DNA of 50,293 nucleotides from assembly GCA_041658585.1 (NCBI GenBank), contig JBAZZX010000018.1, positions 1 to 50,293 of the forward strand, in the 5' to 3' direction. Numbering within the stretch: position 1 is the stretch's first letter; each line of letters opens with the position of its first letter. The position numbers and the translations under genes were made by a program. Of the stretch, positions 33,417 through 42,863 are shown piece after piece. Under the pieces are notes generated by a model, which saw nothing but the letters and a program-made list of their open reading frames with translations, did not search any database and was not told where the DNA came from. Origin of the DNA: DYFC01 sp041658585 (GTDB taxonomy: Bacteria > Nitrospirota > Thermodesulfovibrionia > Thermodesulfovibrionales > SM23-35).

Positions 33417-33426
33417 AAGGGGCACT

Positions 33427-34962
33427 TTGTCACCAAAATATTTTAAGTCTACTGTTGGAAAAAATAAAATGAAAAAAGTGTCTGTGTATACAGATTCAAT
33501 GATTAAGAGCTGGAAACAAATTATTTGCCCTCTAAAAAGGCAAGTCTCAGGACTCCTGATAATATTTGCGTTCTCGGGATGCGTTACTGTTGGCCCCGAT
33601 TATGTCCGGCCCGAGACATCATTATCCACCACATGGCACAGCGAACTAAAAGGCGGCCTGATCGCCGGGGATATGAATCCACAGACGCTGGCTGCGTGGT
33701 GGTCCACGCTCAACGACCCGGAACTCTCCAGTCTGAGCGATCGTGCCGTGTCGGGCAACCTCGACCTGAAGAAGGCGCGGGCTCGGATTCGTGAGGCTCG
33801 CGCCCGACGGGGCATAGCCAAGGCCGGTCTATTCCCAACCTTTGATGCCGCAAGCTCTGCAACCCGGAGTTACAGCAGCAAAGATAGCGGAACAGACAAG
33901 ACCAGCGAAACCGGCAACCTTTATTCCGCAAGCTTCGACGCAGGTTGGGAAATTGACATCTTTGGCAGTGTTCGCCGCTCTGTAGAGGCTGCCGAGGCAG
34001 ATATTGGAGCCGGTCAGGAGGATTTGCGCGATGTGCTCGTCTCCCTCCTCGCTGAAGTAGCAGTAAACTACATTGATCAGAGAACGTTTCAGTCACGCCT
34101 GGCCATTGCGGAAGGCAACCTGGAATCACAAAATGAAACCTACCAGTTGGCCTTATGGCGAAATCAGGCAGGGCTGAGTGATGAACTATCAGTACAGCAG
34201 GCACGCTATAACCTTGAGAACACCCGAGCCCAGTTGCCGAACCTGCGCACAGGAAAAGAAGAGGCATTGAATCGCATTGCTGTTTTACTGGGAGAACAAC
34301 CTGGAAAGATCCATAGTCTGCTGGAGCAGCAAGGGTCAATGCCGGTCATTCCTCTTAAGCTCGCGATAGGCATACCGGCCGATGTTCTAAGAAACCGGCC
34401 GGATGTGCGAAGGGCCGAGCGCGAATTGGCTGCTCAATCAGCGAGGATCGGCGTGGCCACTGCAGACCTCTACCCCAAGTTGACCTTAAGCGGATCCATC
34501 GGGTTCGAAACACTGAAAATGAGTACTTCACCAACTTCACAAACGTGGTCATCAAACTTTGGACCCGGAATCACATGGGCGATCTTCAAGGCAGGATCGA
34601 TCCGCCAGAACATAGAGGTGCAGTCGGCACTTCATGAGCAGGCATTGATTAAGTTTGAAGCTGCTATCCTCAGTGCACTGGAAGATGTGGAAAACGCTCT
34701 CGTGGCCTATGCGGAAGAGCAAAACAGAAGGGATAATCTTCAAGAGGCAGCGCAGGCGGCCCAAAAAGCGGTTGAGCTTGCAACATATAAGTACCAGAGT
34801 GGGCTAACTGATTTTAACAATGTGCTGGAGGCGCAGCGCTCACTATTCACCTTCCAGGATCAACTGGCCCAGAGCAACGGGACCGTAACCTCCAACCTGG
34901 TACGCCTGTACAAGGCCCTTGGAGGCGGTTGGGAATCTACGTACCCGGATGAAGAAAAATAG
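33427..34962 (+). CDS. NodT/TolC-family outer-membrane efflux lipoprotein
   Basis: This protein of up to 511 residues is the outer-membrane channel of a tripartite exporter. A lipobox FSGC follows a hydrophobic segment, then VTVGPDYVRPETSLSTTWH, a common start of NodT-type factors. Two OEP domains follow (about 90-275 and 300-495), with long helices and motifs such as DAGWEIDIFGSVRRSVEAAEA, ADLYPKLTLSGSIGF and a tail YKYQSGLTDFNNVLEAQRSL. The TTG at 33427 has AAGGGG ahead; ATGs at 33469 and 33499 are alternatives that still keep the signal peptide. It lies between the TPR and membrane-fusion genes. Confidence 0.92.
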   Translation: MSPKYFKSTVGKNKMKKVSVYTDSMIKSWKQIICPLKRQVSGLLIIFAFSGCVTVGPDYVRPETSLSTTWHSELKGGLIAGDMNPQTLAAWWSTLNDPELSSLSDRAVSGNLDLKKARARIREARARRGIAKAGLFPTFDAASSATRSYSSKDSGTDKTSETGNLYSASFDAGWEIDIFGSVRRSVEAAEADIGAGQEDLRDVLVSLLAEVAVNYIDQRTFQSRLAIAEGNLESQNETYQLALWRNQAGLSDELSVQQARYNLENTRAQLPNLRTGKEEALNRIAVLLGEQPGKIHSLLEQQGSMPVIPLKLAIGIPADVLRNRPDVRRAERELAAQSARIGVATADLYPKLTLSGSIGFETLKMSTSPTSQTWSSNFGPGITWAIFKAGSIRQNIEVQSALHEQALIKFEAAILSALEDVENALVAYAEEQNRRDNLQEAAQAAQKAVELATYKYQSGLTDFNNVLEAQRSLFTFQDQLAQSNGTVTSNLVRLYKALGGGWESTYPDEEK

Positions 34963-34982
34963 TTCTTGAATGGAGAGGAGAT

Positions 34983-36269
34983 ATGAAATCGGATATTAAT
35001 CCAAAACCTGATATTGCAGAGACACTTGAAATGAATCAATCACATATGCTTGGCAGGCAGCTGAAGAAATATCTCATTATTGCCTTAGTTGCGATTCTGG
35101 CAGTGGCAGCAGTAATCGTATGGAAAACGGCGGGCAAGACAACCGCACCTCAATACAAAACCGAGCAAGTCCGGCGCGGAGAACTTACGGTCATCGTAAC
35201 CGCTACCGGCACCTTGCAACCGACAAACACGGTCAGCGTGGGCAGCGAGTTGTCCGGCATCATCAAAAGCGTTGAAGTAAACTATAACGGCAAAGTGAAA
35301 GTTGGCCAGGTACTTGCCAGATTAGATATATCGAAACTTGAGGCGCAGTTAACACAATCGGAAGCCGCCCTGGAATCAGCAAAAGCAAAAGTCTTGCAGG
35401 CTCAGGCAACCGTATTGGAAACCCGGGCCAAGCTCGCGCAGCTTCAAAAAGTAAGGGAATTGAGCAATGGGAAAGTACCCTCGCAGTCTGAAATGGATGC
35501 GGCAGAAGCGGCCTTTGAGCGTGCAAAGGCTGATGCAGCAAGTGCTACTGCGGCTGTTACCCAGGCCCAAGCTATTCTTCAGGCTAACGAGACGGACCTG
35601 CACAAATCCGTTATCCGGTCTCCTATTAACGGCATCGTCCTCACCCGCAGCATCGATCCTGGACAAACCGTAGCAGCATCTTTTCAAGCACCCGTGCTAT
35701 TCACTTTAGCCGAGGACCTGGCCCAAATGGAATTGCACGTAAATGTTGACGAGGCCGATGTGGGCAAAGTGCTGGAAGGCCAGAAAGCTACTTTCAGCGT
35801 TTCTGCTTATCCGAATCGCACTTTCGAGGCACGGATTACTCAGGCCCGCTACGCTTCTACAACGACGTCAGGGGTTGTGACTTACGAAACCGTGCTGAAA
35901 GTCAGCAACACGGATTTGTCCCTTCGTCCGGGAATGACAGCCACTGCGGACATAACAGTAAAAAAAGTCGAAAATGCCATCCTGGTACCCAGCACCGCAC
36001 TTCGTTTTACCCCGCCCGTACAGCAGGAAGAAAAGTCCTCCACTGGTTTGGTCAGTGCCCTTCTCCCGCGTCCTCCCAGCGGGACCCAACAGCGGAATGA
36101 CACAACCACCAACGGAAAACAGCAGAGGGTCTGGATCTTAAAGAATGGCCAACTTTCAGGTGTCTATGTCACGACAGGATCAATAAGCGGACTCATGACG
36201 GAAATACTGACTGGAGACATTCAACCCGGGTTGGAGGTGGTGGTCGATAGTATTACGGGTGCCAAATGA
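34983..36269 (+). CDS. macA: MacA-like periplasmic adaptor (HlyD/RND membrane-fusion family)
   Basis: The 428-residue protein has one N-terminal membrane helix (about 29-47) and then the adaptor layout. A lipoyl half-motif (TGTLQPTNTVSVGSELSGII) comes first, followed by a coiled-coil hairpin at about 115-205 with many Ala, Gln and Glu residues, the second lipoyl half at SPINGIVLTRSIDPGQTV, and beta-barrel and membrane-proximal domains. The region near 345-375 is Ser/Thr/Gln-rich and probably a linker. It bridges the MacB-like permease and the TolC-like channel. A GGAGAGGAG site precedes the ATG. The stop overlaps the ATPase start in ATGA. Confidence 0.9.
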   Translation: MKSDINPKPDIAETLEMNQSHMLGRQLKKYLIIALVAILAVAAVIVWKTAGKTTAPQYKTEQVRRGELTVIVTATGTLQPTNTVSVGSELSGIIKSVEVNYNGKVKVGQVLARLDISKLEAQLTQSEAALESAKAKVLQAQATVLETRAKLAQLQKVRELSNGKVPSQSEMDAAEAAFERAKADAASATAAVTQAQAILQANETDLHKSVIRSPINGIVLTRSIDPGQTVAASFQAPVLFTLAEDLAQMELHVNVDEADVGKVLEGQKATFSVSAYPNRTFEARITQARYASTTTSGVVTYETVLKVSNTDLSLRPGMTATADITVKKVENAILVPSTALRFTPPVQQEEKSSTGLVSALLPRPPSGTQQRNDTTTNGKQQRVWILKNGQLSGVYVTTGSISGLMTEILTGDIQPGLEVVVDSITGAK

Positions 36270-37003
36270 AAACCGGTGGTGTGCGGCAAAGAGAAATTAA
36301 GTCGGAACAGCATCTCATCGAATTCACGGGAGTAACCAAAGTCTATGGTAAAGGACACGCCACAATGCAGGCCCTTCGAGGCATCGATCTATGCATCGAT
36401 GAGGGTGAGTTTGTGGCGATAATGGGGCCAAGTGGATCGGGAAAATCCACCTGTATGAACATCCTCGGGTGCCTCGACACACCAACCTCCGGGACTTACA
36501 TGTTCAGGGATGTCGATGTCGGCCAACTGACCCGCAATCAGCGGGCCCTGCTGCGGCGTTATTATCAGGGGTTCGTATTTCAGGGGTACAACCTCCTGAA
36601 CCGTACCTCTGCGCTTGAGAACGTAGAGCTTCCTTTAATCTATCGGGGTGCCCCGGCACACCAGCGGCGAGAAAAGGCACTAAAAGCTCTTGAAACAGTC
36701 GGCCTCAGGGGATGGGAGTCTCATACTCCCGGTGAGCTTTCAGGGGGACAGCAACAGAGGGTCGCTATCGCTCGCGCCATCGTCACAGAACCGGCCGTGC
36801 TCCTGGCGGACGAGCCCACAGGCAACCTGGATACTGCCCGCAGCCGGGAGATCATGGAATTGCTGAATGCGTTGAACATCAACCAGGGGATTACCATTAT
36901 CATGATTACTCACGAGCTGGATATGGCAGCCTACGCAAAGCGCATCATCCATTTTCGGGATGGTCTGGTCGCGACAGATGAGCAAAACGGGAGGGTCAAA
37001 TAA
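36266..37003 (+). CDS. MacB/LolD-type ABC transporter ATP-binding protein
   Basis: The 245-residue ATPase has Walker A GPSGSGKST (about residues 52-60), the signature LSGGQQQR (about 152-159), Walker B LLADEPTGNLD (about 171-181) and the switch His in ITHELD. FVFQGYNLLNR is the Q-loop typical of MacB/FtsE/LolD proteins. It powers the permease encoded next; the coding regions share one base. In E. coli MacB the two parts are one chain, but here they are separate. Substrates could be macrolides, peptides, siderophores or lipoproteins. Confidence 0.92.
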   Translation: MKTGGVRQREIKSEQHLIEFTGVTKVYGKGHATMQALRGIDLCIDEGEFVAIMGPSGSGKSTCMNILGCLDTPTSGTYMFRDVDVGQLTRNQRALLRRYYQGFVFQGYNLLNRTSALENVELPLIYRGAPAHQRREKALKALETVGLRGWESHTPGELSGGQQQRVAIARAIVTEPAVLLADEPTGNLDTARSREIMELLNALNINQGITIIMITHELDMAAYAKRIIHFRDGLVATDEQNGRVK

Positions 37004-38208
37004 TGTTGTGGAACACAATATTACTTGCTTTGCGAGAAATCAGGCGCAATATCCTGCGATCATTTCTTACCGTCCTTGGGATCGTCATCGGCGTGGCAGC
37101 GGTAATTACGATGGTTACCATCGGCGGAGGAGCCACGGTCCAGATCCAGCAACAGATCGCAAGCATGGGCAGTAACCTGCTTATGGTTACTCCGGGGAAG
37201 AGACTTGGTCCAGGTCAGTCTTCCGACACTGTTTTGTTCAAGGAGAGCGATGGGGAGGCTATTCTCAGGGACGTCAGCTCTATTGCTGCTGTGGCTCCGG
37301 TTTCTTCCAAGAGCCTCCAAGCCGTATTCGGCAACGAAAACTGGTCTACTACAGTAACAGGAAGCGATAATCAGTATTTCAGGGTGACGAACAGATCCAT
37401 CAGGACAGGCCGACAGTTCAGCGACAGCGAGTTGCGCGCCGGCGCGGTGGTATGCATCGTGGGCGAGACCGTGTGCAAGAAGCTGTTCGGCGGGCAAGGG
37501 GCTTTAGGGGAAAAGATCCGTCTTGAAAAACTCTCGTGTCAGGTGATTGGCATCCTGGAAGCCAAGGGGCAGAGCACCATGGGGACAGACCAGGACGATA
37601 TCGTCGTAATCCCGTTACATACCCATCAGCGGCGCATTTCCGGTAATCAGGATGTTGCGATGTTTCAGGTCTCGGTCCAGGAAGGTGCCTCAACTGAAAA
37701 AGCCCGGAGTGATATTGGAAGATTATTGCGGGAGAGGCGACATCTTTCGGCGAGCGATGATGACAATTTCAATGTGATGGATATGAAGGAGATTGCCAAT
37801 ATGCTTGCAGGGACCACGCAACTGCTTACGGCATTGTTGGCAGCGGTTGCCGCGGTCAGTCTCCTGGTGGGCGGCATCGGCATTATGAATATTATGCTCG
37901 TGTCGGTCACTGAGCGGACGCAGGAGATTGGTATCCGGCTTGCCATTGGAGCCCTCGAATATGATGTGCTTATGCAATTCCTGGTGGAGGCAGTGGTACT
38001 CTCATCATTGGGCGGTCTGGTTGGCATTGCGATAGCTACAGCAGGTTCTTTCATTGCAGCAAAACTCATGCAGGTTCCCTATATCTTCAATCCCGGCATT
38101 AATCTACTGTCCTTTCTGTTTTCCGCTGCCATTGGTGTGATCTTCGGTTTCTTTCCGGCAAGACGTGCAGCTATGCTCAACCCTATTGATGCGCTGCGGC
38201 ATGAATAG
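37003..38208 (+). CDS. MacB-like ABC transporter permease
   Basis: The 401-residue protein has an N-terminal membrane helix (about 18-40, RSFLTVLGIVIGVAAVITMV), a large periplasmic MacB_PCD domain (about 45-240) and an FtsX-type domain with three C-terminal helices. VGGIGIMNIMLVSVTERTQE (about 284-303) and IGIRLAIGAL are signature blocks. It is a mechanotransmission-type transporter that drives substrate from periplasm through the adaptor and TolC-like channel. It completes the TPR-OMF-MFP-ATPase-permease operon. Confidence 0.92.
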   Translation: MLWNTILLALREIRRNILRSFLTVLGIVIGVAAVITMVTIGGGATVQIQQQIASMGSNLLMVTPGKRLGPGQSSDTVLFKESDGEAILRDVSSIAAVAPVSSKSLQAVFGNENWSTTVTGSDNQYFRVTNRSIRTGRQFSDSELRAGAVVCIVGETVCKKLFGGQGALGEKIRLEKLSCQVIGILEAKGQSTMGTDQDDIVVIPLHTHQRRISGNQDVAMFQVSVQEGASTEKARSDIGRLLRERRHLSASDDDNFNVMDMKEIANMLAGTTQLLTALLAAVAAVSLLVGGIGIMNIMLVSVTERTQEIGIRLAIGALEYDVLMQFLVEAVVLSSLGGLVGIAIATAGSFIAAKLMQVPYIFNPGINLLSFLFSAAIGVIFGFFPARRAAMLNPIDALRHE

Positions 38209-38294
38209 AGGCAAGATATATCCGGGACTTCGCAACCACGTTTTCGAAATAGGTTAAAATAAATCATCTTTAACTTTAAGGATCGAAAATACAA

Positions 38295-39080
38295 ATGATT
38301 AAGGCTGATTTAGAATTCTTCAGGCAATGGTTTAGCGGTTTTTGCAAATCCTTCTATACTGCCGATATAGGCGATCAGAAGAATATTTTAATGAAAGAGC
38401 AACATACCTTAAAGGTATGTGAGAATATGCTCGCAATAGTTAACGGGTTATCTTTAAACGATAACTATATTATGCCGGCGGAGACGGTAGCCCTCTTTCA
38501 CGATGTCGGAAGGTTCCCTCAGTACGCCCGATACAAAACCTTCAGGGACGTCATATCCGTTAACCACGGCCTGTTAGGGGCAGAAACTCTTATCGAGCAC
38601 AAAGTCCTTCAAAACCTTCCCAGAGAAGAACAGGAGTTGATTATCGAGTCCGTAAAGTTCCACAACGCCTTCTCAGTGCCGAGAAAAGAGAATGAGGACT
38701 TAAATCTGTTTATTAAATTGATCCGGGATGCGGACAAACTGGATATCTGGCGGGTGTTCATAGACCATTTTGAAGGCCCTCCCGAGACCATGGCGGATGC
38801 TATTACGCTCGGCCTTCCCGATACACCGGAATATTCGCGGGAAGTCCTTTTGCATATTTTCAAAAAAGAAACAGCGCCCCATTTACAGGTCAGGACGGTG
38901 AATGATTTTAAACTCCTGCAGCTCTCATGGGTATTTGACCTCAATTTCAAGCCGACCTTTGAATTACTGTCGGAACACGGCTATATAGACAGGCTTGCAT
39001 CTCATCTTCCGCAGACGGAAGAAATACGGCAGGCAACAGTGTTTGTAAAAGAATTTTTACGGCAGAGGTTAAAAGAATAA
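38295..39080 (+). CDS. HD-domain protein
   Basis: The 261-residue protein contains an HD-superfamily metal phosphohydrolase domain. An early HTLKVCENM has the first His, ETVALFHDVGRFPQY (about residues 63-77) the HD pair, and SVNHGLLGAETLIE and FHNAFSVPR further His residues. RDADKLDIWRVF supplies the final Asp. Substrates of such proteins range from nucleotides to cyclic dinucleotides; nothing here decides. The stop codon (39078-39080) is the first three bases of the TAACCCG palindromic element. Confidence 0.85.
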   Translation: MIKADLEFFRQWFSGFCKSFYTADIGDQKNILMKEQHTLKVCENMLAIVNGLSLNDNYIMPAETVALFHDVGRFPQYARYKTFRDVISVNHGLLGAETLIEHKVLQNLPREEQELIIESVKFHNAFSVPRKENEDLNLFIKLIRDADKLDIWRVFIDHFEGPPETMADAITLGLPDTPEYSREVLLHIFKKETAPHLQVRTVNDFKLLQLSWVFDLNFKPTFELLSEHGYIDRLASHLPQTEEIRQATVFVKEFLRQRLKE

Positions 39081-39350
39081 CCCGAAAAACGCAATTAAAC
39101 TGTCAGAGATACTGCGGATGTCTAACCCGGATTATGCATAAAATTGGCAAAAGCAACTGAGGATAGAGTATTTGAGCGGTTTTTTTTGCCGATAGTCAAA
39201 TACAGTGTTTTAAAATAAAGAGGCAAAAGCCTCGCAGGGAGGAATGACCGAGAATGAGCGAAAATACTCTATCCTCAGTTCAATCAGAAAATTTATAAAT
39301 AACCTGGGCTAAAATAAATTTATTTCGGACATCCGCAGTTTTTGGGTTAA
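39077..39350. repeat. Nested palindromic element enclosing copy C of the 124-nt repeat
   Basis: This element fills the 297-base gap between the HD gene and an ABC permease. Outer ends ATAACCCGAAAAAC and GTTTTTGGGTTAA are inverted. Inside them, ACTGCGGATGTC (39110-39121) pairs exactly with GACATCCGCAGT. A further imperfect arm pair starts with TAACCCGG (39123). The centre, 39155-39280, is copy C of the repeat, with a perfect 19-bp stem. The left outer segment matches the short element at 24653, suggesting insertion of one palindrome into another. Confidence 0.75.
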
Positions 39351-39377
39351 TGACTCTATCTTGTAATTCATATAGCT

Positions 39378-41027
39378 TTAAATATTCAGATCTTCTTCAA
39401 GACGTTTCCTTCCAAGCTTCATGGGTATATAAAAAGCAACCGCATTAATAACCAGGATTACCGGACCTGCACTAACAAACGATATCTTTTGCAGTAATGT
39501 TAATTCTATATCCAAAAGCAACGCCTTTTTATAGACAAAAAAACAGTACGCCTCAATGGAAACCGTTAGCAGCACGACCAGAAAGGCAATGAGCATAAAA
39601 AACATACCGCCGGGACTCATTGAGATTGAGGCTGCATTTTCGTATTTGAATTTCGGATACATGGCGCCCATACCTACACCGAGTCCGCTTATGGAAATGC
39701 ACAATAGAAGCGTTGTGGCTGCCGATAAGATGGAGAGAAAGGTATCTATCTCCATCGCTATGTTTGCAATAAAGACTACGGCAAACAGTACCGCTGTTAC
39801 CGGGACAAATCCATAGATAAATTTGGATAGCAGCAGCTTCTTCACGGTTACCGGCGACGTCCTGATTATCCGGAATGCCGTGCCTTCAAGGCTTATTGAC
39901 GAATAGAGAAACCGCGCAGCAACCGCGGAAAGCACAAGACCTGCCATCAGCATATTGACAAGCACCAAGAACTCCTTTATGAATGGAAAAGCGTCTGCAA
40001 GAGTCTTGAGCGGCAGGGTCCTGAAATTATAGATATAGATAAGTATCAGGGCGCCGATGATAAAAAGCTGTGACCACTGTCCCGGGTCCCTGAAGAATAT
40101 TTTAATGTCCTTCCACAAGAAAGCAAGCTTTTCGCCCGGATAGTGACCCGCTGCTGCCGTTGATATGACGGATTTTGCCGAGGGCTGGATTCTTTCGAGA
40201 CTGTTTCCGTACAGCCTGTTTCCGGTAATACCGGACAGCATAAGCATCACCATTCCGAAACATATTGTCAGAAAAGGATAGTAGATTTCCGGAGACTGCC
40301 TGTTGAGAATGGGCATGAGAGACTCGGTCATCCAGAAACCCGGCAGCAACCGGGATTCGATTTTAATTTTCAAAAAAGAAAGGAAAAATTGATCGGGACT
40401 CTCAGGGCTTGCGGACCACTGACTTCTGAATAGAATGTATATTGCAATAAAGAGCATAAGCCCTGCCGCAAGCAGCGCCAGGCGTAATTTTTTGGCTGAG
40501 AAGATTCTTGTAAGCAGATGTGCCAGTGTTATTCCGATGCCTCCGGAAATAAGAATGAAAGAAATAAAAGTGAGAGTCAGCACGACATAGAAATATAACG
40601 GCGCCCGGTAATTCACTCCATAAGCGATGAAAAAAGGAGGTATGAACGACAATACCATCCATGACGAGCCTGTGATGGTTTCTACGGTTTTAAGTCTGAG
40701 GATATGCCTTATCCTGATGGGTTTGGACATAAGGAACGGTATGTCTTTTGAGATATAGAATGAAGATAAGGCGGTAATAATGTTGCTGAGTATCAGAAAA
40801 ATACCGAGACTGAAGAAAGTGATTGAGAGAAGTTTTTTGGACAGGATTTCGCCGAAGAAAACTATCCCGCGGATGAACTCCAATACTTTAAATGTGCCGA
40901 TATAGAACCCTAACCAGAAAAGGAGCCCGATAAGAAAAAAGGGAAGTCTTTTCAGAAAGGCCTTTAGGGTGAAAGAATTTCTGATGGATAGTATTTTAGG
41001 AGACAATAATAACAGTAAAGTTCTCAT
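39378..41027 (-). CDS. ABC exporter permease (putative)
   Basis: The 549-residue protein is a polytopic membrane protein with roughly 12 hydrophobic segments and no soluble domain of note. The pattern of paired helices with a central hydrophilic loop (about residues 290-330, EKLAFLWKDIKIFFRDPGQW) resembles large ABC-2-type exporter permeases. It overlaps the ATPase gene by 4 bases, which supports a two-gene exporter. The substrate is not evident. I do not recognise a named family beyond this. Confidence 0.75.
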   Translation of the reverse strand: MRTLLLLLSPKILSIRNSFTLKAFLKRLPFFLIGLLFWLGFYIGTFKVLEFIRGIVFFGEILSKKLLSITFFSLGIFLILSNIITALSSFYISKDIPFLMSKPIRIRHILRLKTVETITGSSWMVLSFIPPFFIAYGVNYRAPLYFYVVLTLTFISFILISGGIGITLAHLLTRIFSAKKLRLALLAAGLMLFIAIYILFRSQWSASPESPDQFFLSFLKIKIESRLLPGFWMTESLMPILNRQSPEIYYPFLTICFGMVMLMLSGITGNRLYGNSLERIQPSAKSVISTAAAGHYPGEKLAFLWKDIKIFFRDPGQWSQLFIIGALILIYIYNFRTLPLKTLADAFPFIKEFLVLVNMLMAGLVLSAVAARFLYSSISLEGTAFRIIRTSPVTVKKLLLSKFIYGFVPVTAVLFAVVFIANIAMEIDTFLSILSAATTLLLCISISGLGVGMGAMYPKFKYENAASISMSPGGMFFMLIAFLVVLLTVSIEAYCFFVYKKALLLDIELTLLQKISFVSAGPVILVINAVAFYIPMKLGRKRLEEDLNI

Positions 41028-41728
41028 GAGTTTATTTTGATGAATAAACCTTCAAGCCCGCCTTCTCTCATAAACTCGTCTTTCTTTTTAAAACTGACAA
41101 TCAAACCTTTACTGATGAGACCGACTCTGTCACAGAGTTCTTCCGCGATATTGAGGCTGTGCGTTGCAAGAAAAATGGTCACACCCTCCGCGCTCAAGCG
41201 TAATATTACATCCTTAAGCATCCTCACGCCAAAGGGATCGAGTCCTACAAAGGGTTCGTCTATAATAAGGACTTGCGGGTTGTGTATAAGCGCCGACAGA
41301 AAGAGGAGCCTCTGCCTCATACCCTGCGAGTAGCTTTCGATTAGTTCATCTTCAATCTCTTTTATGCCGAAAAATCCGGTAAGTTCGTCGATTTCCCGGA
41401 GGGCCGTATTTTTTCCGATTCCGTGAAGAGAGGCAATGAATTTAAGAAATTCCCGGCCCTTGAGTTTTTCATAAAGAAATGCCTTATCAGGCACATAACC
41501 GAAAGCCGATTTTGCCTTTATCGGCTCTCCGACTATATCAAACCCGTTGATCAGTATCTTTCCCTCCGTAGGCCGAAGAAGTCCGGTCATCATCTTGATG
41601 GTCGTTGTTTTCCCGGCGGCATTCGGGCCGAGAAGGCCGAAGACCTGTCCCCTTTCAGCCCGGATATCAATCCCCCTGACCGCCCACTTATCATTAAAGA
41701 CTTTGCCGACATTTTCGAGGACTATCAT
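41024..41728 (-). CDS. ABC transporter ATP-binding protein
   Basis: The 234-residue ATPase has Walker A LGPNAAGKTTT (about residues 34-44), with Ala where most relatives have Gly. The signature SYSQGMRQRL (about 133-142), Walker B VLIIDEPFVGLDP and switch His in LATHSL are present. GYVPDKAFLYEKLKG is the Q-loop region of ABC-2 exporter ATPases. It is first in a two-gene minus-strand operon with the large permease. The Ala variant keeps the Lys and Ser/Thr positions needed for ATP and so is probably active. Confidence 0.9.
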   Translation of the reverse strand: MIVLENVGKVFNDKWAVRGIDIRAERGQVFGLLGPNAAGKTTTIKMMTGLLRPTEGKILINGFDIVGEPIKAKSAFGYVPDKAFLYEKLKGREFLKFIASLHGIGKNTALREIDELTGFFGIKEIEDELIESYSQGMRQRLLFLSALIHNPQVLIIDEPFVGLDPFGVRMLKDVILRLSAEGVTIFLATHSLNIAEELCDRVGLISKGLIVSFKKKDEFMREGGLEGLFIKINS

Positions 41729-41900
41729 GATAATTTAATTGTACCTTAAATCCATACATCAGGGAGCGTCAAAGCAGCATATAAAAACCCGTATTCCAAT
41801 AATGCTCCCGGTTAACTCCTTCCTGAAACTCCCAAGAATTAAACCTGCTATAATTTGTTCATTACAGATAGAATGACTCAGTGCTGCCGAGCAGAATACT

Positions 41901-42140
41901 ATGTCATATGAGAATATCAAGGTTATAGCTTATTCAGGTTATCGGGGTTACGAAAGCCCGAGAGCTTTTTTTATTAATGATGAGAAAATTATTGTTGTCG
42001 AAATCGTTGACATGTGGATTGAAGAAAGTTTGTCTAATCGGATGAGAAAGAGATTCTTTATAGTCAAAACGAATGATGATCAACATTATAAAATCTATAT
42101 CGATGAAACGACCTTGGAATGGTTCTGTGAGATAAAATAG
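41901..42140 (+). CDS. Small hypothetical protein
   Basis: This 79-residue protein begins MSYENIKVIAYSGYRGYESP and ends with HYKIYIDETTLEWFCEIK. Alternating hydrophobic residues in several short stretches suggest a small all-beta fold. Similar small proteins appear as orphan genes in anaerobe genomes, but I cannot assign a family. It stands alone with 172 bases ahead and 164 behind. The gap downstream includes a 12-codon frame at 42221 with a GAGGAAAGG site (MAELFLFSAKLV), probably a gene relic. Confidence 0.55.
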   Translation: MSYENIKVIAYSGYRGYESPRAFFINDEKIIVVEIVDMWIEESLSNRMRKRFFIVKTNDDQHYKIYIDETTLEWFCEIK

Positions 42141-42304
42141 AGTCCTTCCTGAACTCGACACCTTTGAAACTTGATATAATGGTGCATAGTACAACTGATA
42201 ATAAATAAACAGAGGAAAGGATGGCAGAATTGTTCTTGTTCAGCGCAAAGCTCGTGTAGGGCGCAATTCTGGGGAAGAAGTAACCTTCATGAAGCAGGTG
42301 TGAC

Positions 42305-42751
42305 ATGAATCCTGACGATCCGTATGATCTGAATCGGTTTCTGAGCGCTCAGGAAGGCGTATATGATAGAGCGCTCGCAGAGCTTAAGGGTGGTCAGAAG
42401 CGAACTCACTGGATGTGGTATATATTTCCGCAGATCGATGGATTGGGGTACAGTCCAACGGCGAAGCGTTACTCTATCAAGAGCATAGAAGAAGCTCGGC
42501 AGTACCTGAACCATCCTGTTCTCGGAAAAAGGCTCTTGGAATGCACGGAAGCGGTGGTTGCTATCAAGGGCGGATCGGTTTCGAAAATCTTTGGCTATCC
42601 TGATGATCTGAAGTTTAAGTCATCGATGACGCTGTTTGAGAAAATAGCAGGCTCAGGCTCTGTGTTCTCGTCCGCTCTTGATAGGTACTGCCATGGCGAG
42701 CGAGATGCCACGACGCTCAGACTGTTAGAGAAGCCCCTTTTTTTAGAATGA
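42305..42751 (+). CDS. DUF1810 family protein
   Basis: The 148-residue protein follows the DUF1810 pattern: YDLNRFLSAQEGVYDRALAE, HWMWYIFPQIDGLGYSPTA, a middle KRLLECTEAV and IFGYPDDLKFKSSMTLFEKI near residue 95. The family is all-helical and of unknown function, sometimes called calpastatin-like in older annotations. It is intact in length. It precedes the possible nuclease gene by 112 bases on the same strand, at the left side of the candidate defence island. Confidence 0.88.
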   Translation: MNPDDPYDLNRFLSAQEGVYDRALAELKGGQKRTHWMWYIFPQIDGLGYSPTAKRYSIKSIEEARQYLNHPVLGKRLLECTEAVVAIKGGSVSKIFGYPDDLKFKSSMTLFEKIAGSGSVFSSALDRYCHGERDATTLRLLEKPLFLE

Positions 42752-42863
42752 GAAAATTAGATTCACCATAAAACATGAACCGAGATGTTCTTCCTTGTAA
42801 GTTTGCATTGCGCAATAATCGACAATGGTACAGATTACAAATTATAATTGACGGGAAAGTGCT

